A DNA stretch of 10,980 bases, taken from positions 1 through 10,980 of the forward strand of contig JAWLBR010000091.1 of NCBI GenBank assembly GCA_041687495.1, given 5' to 3'. Source of the DNA: JAWLBR01 sp041687495 (GTDB taxonomy: Bacteria > Bacillota > Limnochordia > DTU087 > JAAYGB01). This document shows positions 7,651 to 10,980 of this stretch, one piece after another. A program made the translations under genes and the position numbers. Every line of letters begins with the position of its first letter. Position 1 is the stretch's first letter. The notes under the pieces are model-generated. The model had not been told where the DNA came from and did no database searches. It was given only the letters and a program-made list of their open reading frames with translations.

Positions 7651-8778
7651 TTACCCCATGACTTCCGGAACTCTGACCGGCATCAGGACATACCGGTACT
7701 CATCTGGCCCAACCGGAACGACTGTAGCTGCTCCTATCCCAGGCTTAAGCCTCATCTCGACCTTCTCGGTATCCATAGCTTTAAGAGCATCCAGCAAAAA
7801 CTTAGCCTGGTAGGCTATAGTGATATCGTCCCCTGAGTGTTCTACTTCCAGTTTTTCTGAGGATCTTCCTACTTCAGCTTCCCGGGAAGAAAGTGTGAGC
7901 ACACCGCTTTCCAGGCTAAACAGGACAATGGCAGGGCCTTTCTTAGCGATTAGCGCCGACCGCTCGACGGCACTCTGAAAGATACGTCGATCTACTCGAA
8001 AAGACACGGTGTATTCACTGGGTATAACCTGTCGATAGTTAGGAAACCTGGCCTCGATCAGCCGTGAAGTCAGCTTAGCCCCGTCGGTGAGAAAACCCAC
8101 CTGATTCTCGGCAACCACAATCTCAACCTCAGCGTCAGGTGCCGACAGCAATTTAGCCAACTCGTTCATAGCTCTGGTAGGCACTAGTACCTTAAGGCCT
8201 TCTTGGCCTTCACCCAAGGAATCTGCGAGTGCTAGTGTGCGGTGAGCCAGCCGGTTACTGTCGGTAGCCACCAAATTCAGCTCATCGTTCACAGCCTCCA
8301 TATATATGCCGGTCATGAACGGACGACTCTCATCTTTTCCGGTGGCAAAGACAGTTTGTTCAATCCCAACTCTCAGTCCTGCCTGCTCAACCTTAATGGT
8401 CTCGGCAGAGCTAAAGTCCACAGTGGCAGGAAACTCATCGGCGGGCAGACAGTTGACATGAAACTGAGCACTTCCCGCAGTGATCGCCGCGCTATTGCTG
8501 CTGGCATCATACTTAACATCAACATTACCGCTGGGAAGATGCTTAACGATCTGAGCAAAGTACTTGGCTTCAACTACGATCCTGCCCGCTTCCAGTACGG
8601 AACCGACTATCGTGCATTCGACGGCAATCTCCAAATCATTGGCCGCAAAACGGATTCCTCCGGAGCCAGCATCTACTAATATTCCCTTCAAAATCGGGAT
8701 TGTATCCTTACTTGCGGCCGCTCTTTCCACCGTTTGTACGCCTTTGGCCAACTCTTCAGTCAAACAGTTGATATGCAC
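7651..8778 (-). CDS. dnaN: DNA polymerase III beta subunit (sliding clamp)
   Basis: Ring-shaped processivity clamp that tethers the replicative polymerase and many repair proteins to DNA. Each monomer has three repeats of the clamp fold. The product is 375 aa against a usual 366-380. Recognisable segments are LAKGVQTVERAAASKDTIPILKGIL at the N-terminus, SRPFMTGIYMEA and VATDSNRLA in the middle domain, and LMPVR near the C-terminus, the typical end of the family. A short PEVMG tail follows here. Start: GTG at 8778 with AAAGGGG about 7 bases upstream, giving the usual N-terminus. The frame remains open to an ATG at 8829, but that extension is poor as protein and contains DnaA-box-like DNA. No strong promoter was found in the 321-base spacer from dnaA, so transcription from dnaA through the origin, or a promoter I cannot resolve, is likely. 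Confidence 0.96.
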   Translation of the reverse strand: MHINCLTEELAKGVQTVERAAASKDTIPILKGILVDAGSGGIRFAANDLEIAVECTIVGSVLEAGRIVVEAKYFAQIVKHLPSGNVDVKYDASSNSAAITAGSAQFHVNCLPADEFPATVDFSSAETIKVEQAGLRVGIEQTVFATGKDESRPFMTGIYMEAVNDELNLVATDSNRLAHRTLALADSLGEGQEGLKVLVPTRAMNELAKLLSAPDAEVEIVVAENQVGFLTDGAKLTSRLIEARFPNYRQVIPSEYTVSFRVDRRIFQSAVERSALIAKKGPAIVLFSLESGVLTLSSREAEVGRSSEKLEVEHSGDDITIAYQAKFLLDALKAMDTEKVEMRLKPGIGAATVVPVGPDEYRYVLMPVRVPEVMG

Positions 8779-8833
8779 AACACGACCCCTTTCCTCGTCT
8801 GTGGGTATACTGTGGAATAACCTGTTCATTTCT

Positions 8834-8842
8834 TGTGGACAA
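8834..8842 (-). promoter_or_regulatory. DnaA box (one mismatch)
   Basis: TTGTCCACA on the minus strand; differs from TTATCCACA at the third base. Part of the dnaN-side cluster. Confidence 0.6.
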
Positions 8843-8870
8843 GCCCACCCTCGTCCTTAGCCTGTGGAAT

Positions 8871-8879
8871 TGTGGATAA
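8871..8879 (-). promoter_or_regulatory. DnaA box (perfect TTATCCACA)
   Basis: Exact consensus on the minus strand. A weaker AATTCCACA overlaps it at 8863-8871. Confidence 0.85.
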
Positions 8880-8945
8880 CAGATACCCAGCTGCCCACAG
8901 TTAATACACATGGTCAAAGTCCCGTGCTGAGCAGACAAAAAGCAG

Positions 8946-8954
8946 TTATACACA
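8946..8954 (+). promoter_or_regulatory. DnaA box next to the unwinding region
   Basis: TTATACACA on the plus strand matches TTATNCACA. The degenerate ACATCCACA follows directly (sharing one base) and leads into GGCC and the trio run, so this pair occupies the place of the two trio-proximal boxes of B. subtilis oriC. Confidence 0.82.
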
Positions 8955-8966
8955 CATCCACAGGCC

Positions 8967-8984
8967 CTACTACTACTGCTACTA
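8967..8984. repeat. DnaA-trio array (six units)
   Basis: The plus strand reads CTA-CTA-CTA-CTG-CTA-CTA, so the minus strand is six 3'-GAT-5'-type trios, five exact and one GAC. In B. subtilis such trios guide a DnaA filament from double-stranded boxes onto one strand and cause opening. Four GC-rich bases (8963-8966) separate the array from the proximal box, as expected. Confidence 0.85.
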
Positions 8985-8985
8985 A

Positions 8986-9017
8986 AGATCTATCCTTTTC
9001 TCAGATTGTATAGATCT
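8986..9017. repeat. Inverted repeat within the DNA unwinding element
   Basis: AGATCTAT (8986-8993) and ATAGATCT (9010-9017) are perfect 8-base arms around a 16-base spacer. The repeat starts two bases past the trio array, where the duplex should open first. The stretch is roughly 70% A+T. Either strand could fold into a hairpin once melted. No role is known to me. Confidence 0.6.
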
Positions 9018-9026
9018 GCGTAGGAC

Positions 9027-9035
9027 TGTGGAAAA
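9027..9035 (-). promoter_or_regulatory. DnaA box (TTTTCCACA)
   Basis: Fits the relaxed consensus TTWTNCACA on the minus strand. It lies on the dnaA side of the A+T-rich tract, so boxes flank the presumed opening site on both sides. Confidence 0.6.
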
Positions 9036-9099
9036 CGCGAAAGCTGAAATAGGTGAAACAAAACTAGCGCGCGCAGCGAAACTTACAAAACACAGCAAA

Positions 9100-10455
9100 T
9101 CATCTCCGGTTTTGCAACTGTTCAGTAATCTCTTGAATTGCACTTTGCAGTTGAGGATCCCGTTTGATCTCCTTCTGAATTTTGTCACACGCGTGCAATA
9201 CAGTGGTGTGATCTCTATTTCCGAACTCTTCGCCGATTTTAGGAAGTGAAGCATCGGTTAGTTCTCGAGAGATATACATCGCTACTTGTCGCGGAAAGGC
9301 TATAGTCTTAGTCCGTTTCTTGCCTTTCATTTCATGGATCTTGACGCCATAGAAATCACAGACTTGCTGTTGAATGGCTGGAATAGAAATAGACTTCGGT
9401 CTGGTAGAGCGTACCAAGCCCTGCAAAGCTTGTTGGCATATTTCCAATCCGATGGGTTCTTCGTTAAGATTGGCGTAGGCCACCACTCGGTTTAAGGCGC
9501 CTTCCAACTCCCGAATGTTCGAGTCGATCTGATCGGCAATAAACTCCAAAACGTCCGCTGGGACCGGAAGATCTTCACTGTCAGCTTTACGTTTGAGAAT
9601 GGCAATCCTAGTCTCAAAGTCAGGTGGCTGAATGTCAGTAATCAGGCCCCACTCAAACCGAGAACGTAACCGCTCCTCTAGGGTTGGTATCTCCTTTGGA
9701 GGGCGATCGCTGGAGATGATTATCTGCTTGTCCGCCTCGTAAAGAGCGTTGAAAGTGTGGAAGAATTCCTCCTGGGTACTTTCCTTGCCGGCAACAAACT
9801 GGATATCGTCGATGAGGAGAACATCTACATTCCGATAGCGATTACGGAAGTCGCCCATCGACTTCTTGCCAATGGCGTTGATAAGATCATTGGTGAATTT
9901 CTCCGAAGAAACATAGACAACTTTATTGGCATTCTTGTGCTCGAGTACGTAGTGCCCAATAGCTTGCATAAGGTGAGTTTTACCCAGTCCTACCCCACCG
10001 TAGAGGAAGAGAGGGTTGTACGCTCTCGCTGGAGCTTCAGCAACTGCTAGCGATGCAGCATGGGCAAATCTATTGCTGTTACCAACGACGAATGTATGAA
10101 AGGTATAGCGAGGGTTAAGAATGCCTGGAGTAACCTCGTCGGTTGCAGGGTCTGCCTCCTCGGTCAATTGCGTCTTCGCTGAGCGCTTCACCTCATTTGG
10201 AATGGCGTCCTCGGTGTCAAACCGAAGATCGTAATGCTTGCCCGTCATGTGCGCAATTATTCGACCCATATCAATAGCATATCGGGCCTGAACCCATTCC
10301 CGGGCAAAACCGTTGCGAATCGCTACGTAAAAAACATTGTTGTAGACCCCAATAGGTTTGGTGGCACGCATCCATGCGTTAAAACTGGACTTGGGCATCT
10401 CGGCTTCAAGTCGTGTGAGAGCCTCTATCCAGAGTTCGTCAAGGTTGTTGGACAT
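9100..10455 (-). CDS. dnaA: Chromosomal replication initiator protein DnaA
   Basis: AAA+ ATPase that binds DnaA boxes, assembles on oriC, opens the duplex and recruits helicase. It also acts as a transcription factor. The product is 451 aa, the usual length. Domain I (about 1-85) starts MSNNLDELWIEALTRLEAEM and carries the conserved tryptophans. A short acidic linker, domain II, runs to about 112. Domain III begins NPRYTFHTFVVGNSNRFAHAA and has Walker A GGVGLGKT (153-160), Walker B LLIDD (213-217), sensor 1 ISSDRPP (247-253), the arginine-containing box LRSRF (263-267) and sensor 2 IRELEGALNRV (R315). Domain IV has the DNA-binding helix-turn-helix with the signature GNRDHTTVLHACDKI (412-426). 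Start: ATG at 10455 with GAGGGGGAG about 7 bases upstream. DnaA-box clusters lie on both sides, so autoregulation is likely. I could not assign its promoter. Confidence 0.98.
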   Translation of the reverse strand: MSNNLDELWIEALTRLEAEMPKSSFNAWMRATKPIGVYNNVFYVAIRNGFAREWVQARYAIDMGRIIAHMTGKHYDLRFDTEDAIPNEVKRSAKTQLTEEADPATDEVTPGILNPRYTFHTFVVGNSNRFAHAASLAVAEAPARAYNPLFLYGGVGLGKTHLMQAIGHYVLEHKNANKVVYVSSEKFTNDLINAIGKKSMGDFRNRYRNVDVLLIDDIQFVAGKESTQEEFFHTFNALYEADKQIIISSDRPPKEIPTLEERLRSRFEWGLITDIQPPDFETRIAILKRKADSEDLPVPADVLEFIADQIDSNIRELEGALNRVVAYANLNEEPIGLEICQQALQGLVRSTRPKSISIPAIQQQVCDFYGVKIHEMKGKKRTKTIAFPRQVAMYISRELTDASLPKIGEEFGNRDHTTVLHACDKIQKEIKRDPQLQSAIQEITEQLQNRR

Positions 10456-10617
10456 TCAAAAACTCCCCCTCAGGGCTGTTGACGGCGCGCCATATGCCTT
10501 GGGTAACCGACTGAGTGTGATATGTGCCAGCGGTAGTGCCCCTAAAGAAAACATAGAGATTGGCTAGTAAGGGCCAATCCCCAAATGGGCGCGATATTAA
10601 CATTGCTGTGGGCAACA

Positions 10618-10626
10618 TTATCCACA
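10618..10626 (+). promoter_or_regulatory. DnaA box (perfect TTATCCACA), nearest to dnaA
   Basis: Exact consensus. Its complement, TGTGGATAA, includes a GATAAT-like -10 for leftward transcription, so DnaA bound here could repress dnaA. That regulatory reading is inference. Confidence 0.82.
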
Positions 10627-10647
10627 ATCGATCGTTCTACGAAAGCC

Positions 10648-10681
10648 CACGAGATCCTGCCTATTGGTGCAGGATTTCGTG
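10648..10681. repeat. Long inverted repeat between DnaA boxes
   Basis: CACGAGATCCTGC (10648-10660) pairs with GCAGGATTTCGTG (10669-10681): 13 pairs with one G-T mismatch around an 8-base loop. On the plus strand ATTTTG follows, which gives it some terminator character for rightward transcription, but no gene ends there. In the dnaA direction it would form a stem in the mRNA leader if the promoter lies further right. Confidence 0.6.
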
Positions 10682-10697
10682 ATTTTGCCAGCAGCTT

Positions 10698-10720
10698 AGT
10701 CTGGAGGTTGTCCTCAGACT
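10698..10720. repeat. Inverted repeat abutting triple DnaA boxes
   Basis: AGTCTGGAGG (10698-10707) pairs with CCTCAGACT (10712-10720) apart from one bulged G, with loop TTGT. The right arm shares its last base with the first of three adjacent DnaA boxes. Confidence 0.5.
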
Positions 10721-10748
10721 AATCCACATCTTCCACAGGTTATCCACA
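10720..10748 (+). promoter_or_regulatory. Three tandem DnaA boxes
   Basis: TAATCCACA (10720-10728), TCTTCCACA (10729-10737) and, after GG, the perfect TTATCCACA (10740-10748), all in the same orientation and nearly touching. Two weaker boxes beside a strong one suit cooperative loading of DnaA. Confidence 0.75.
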
Positions 10749-10838
10749 GCAAAAAGCCAAAAACAGAGGCTTGTGGATACAAATTAATCATCAAAAGGGT
10801 GAATACACCGTTCTGAGGTGCACGCGGCGGAGTGAGAA

Positions 10839-10859
10839 TTATCCACAGCCTGTGGAAAA
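10839..10859. promoter_or_regulatory. Inverted pair of DnaA boxes
   Basis: TTATCCACA (plus, 10839-10847) faces TTTTCCACA (minus, 10851-10859) across three bases, making the near-palindrome CCACAGCCTGTGG. A further TTTTCCACA (minus) is at 10873-10881. Confidence 0.75.
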
Positions 10860-10980
10860 CTCCCGTGGTTTTTGTGGAAAACTTAGGTATGGGCAGTGGT
10901 TGTTGTTGGACATTAATATGGTAGGTTTGCAGTGGACGGGGTTCATTGGGACTGTGGATAGTCCAGCGAAGGCCACGTCC

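Larger units (their letters stand above)
8779..9099. other. oriC, unwinding part (dnaA-dnaN spacer)
   Basis: A non-coding 321-base gap with DnaA boxes, a GC-rich step, DnaA-trio repeats and an A+T-richer tract in the order known for the B. subtilis basal unwinding system. Read on the plus strand: TTATACACA (8946-8954), a degenerate second box ACATCCACA (8954-8962), GGCC (8963-8966), trios (8967-8984), then an A+T-rich tract to about 9020. Further boxes are TTGTCCACA (minus strand, 8834-8842, one mismatch), TTATCCACA (minus, 8871-8879, perfect), TAATACACA (8902-8910, one mismatch) and TTTTCCACA (minus, 9027-9035). Replication would start here and the leftward fork would copy this window. The flank beside dnaA (9036-9099) has an alternating GCGCGC run but no further assigned element. 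Confidence 0.9.
10456..10980. other. oriC, upstream DnaA-box cluster
   Basis: 525 bases without a gene. Boxes run from about 10607 to 10961. Perfect TTATCCACA: 10618-10626, 10740-10748 and 10839-10847 (all plus strand). TTTTCCACA: 10851-10859 and 10873-10881 (minus). One-mismatch copies: TAATCCACA 10720-10728 and TCTTCCACA 10729-10737 (plus), GTATCCACA 10772-10780 and CTATCCACA 10953-10961 (minus). A two-mismatch TTGCCCACA is at 10607-10615 (minus). This is the counterpart of the incA/incB box clusters upstream of dnaA in B. subtilis. The dnaA promoter must lie here, and at 10612-10617/10618-10626 a GATAAT-like -10 overlaps a DnaA box on the minus strand, but its -35 is poor. From 10456 to 10606 I see only the dnaA ribosome binding site. 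rpmH, expected beyond the right edge, is not in the window. Confidence 0.88.

Noticed and set aside
8811..8820. TTATTCCACA (minus strand) as a DnaA box near the dnaN start
   Set aside because: It has an extra base relative to the 9-base consensus, and the in-register 9-mer has two or more mismatches.
8779..8829. N-terminal extension of dnaN to the ATG at 8829
   Set aside because: The extension has no homolog-like sequence and no ribosome binding site, while the GTG at 8778 has a good one and gives the expected N-terminus.
8967..8984. CTA run as a simple microsatellite
   Set aside because: Its position beside a DnaA box and a GC-rich step, and the order shared with B. subtilis oriC, make a DnaA-trio array the better reading.
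10648..10681. Rightward rho-independent terminator
   Set aside because: The stem is good and ATTTTG follows, but no rightward gene ends nearby, so I list it only as an inverted repeat.

Overview
This window is the chromosomal replication-origin neighbourhood of a Bacillota (Firmicutes) bacterium. The overall look (Clostridia/Peptococcaceae-like proteins, mid-range G+C, strong AGGAGG-type ribosome binding sites, GTG/TTG starts) fits a Clostridia-type lineage, but I cannot name a genus from sequence alone. Every gene lies on the minus strand. Reading right to left, the order is oriC upstream cluster, dnaA, oriC unwinding region, dnaN, yaaA (S4-domain), recF, gyrB, a Gfo/Idh/MocA-family oxidoreductase, gyrA, and then tandem promoters and leader of a ribosomal RNA operon whose 16S gene should begin just past the left edge.

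Right end (about 10456-10980): no gene, but a dense cluster of DnaA boxes in both orientations and two strong inverted repeats. dnaA follows. The 321-base dnaA-dnaN spacer carries the basal unwinding system: DnaA boxes, a GC-rich GGCC step, a run of six DnaA-trio units and an A+T-richer stretch towards dnaA. The latter contains a perfect 8-base inverted repeat. This is the bipartite oriC arrangement known from Bacillus subtilis.

Middle (4296-8778): dnaN, yaaA, recF and gyrB are packed tightly (gaps of 13 and 32 bases and one 11-base overlap) and are probably co-transcribed. Together they supply the sliding clamp, an S4 RNA-binding protein, recombinational repair at gaps, and the ATPase half of gyrase. 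remB/yaaB, which sits between recF and gyrB in B. subtilis, is absent.

Left (1-4295): gyrB and gyrA are separated by a metabolic NAD(P)-dependent oxidoreductase gene with its own strong intrinsic terminator. This is the one clear departure from the conserved gene order. After gyrA come a hairpin, a structured spacer, and two well-formed rRNA promoters (P1, P2) with extended -10 elements. The pre-16S leader then runs to the edge. All transcription runs away from oriC, co-directional with the leftward fork.

I see no transposon, CRISPR array, phage gene or unknown multi-gene system here. The points worth a second look are the details of the origin and the oxidoreductase inserted between the gyrase genes.
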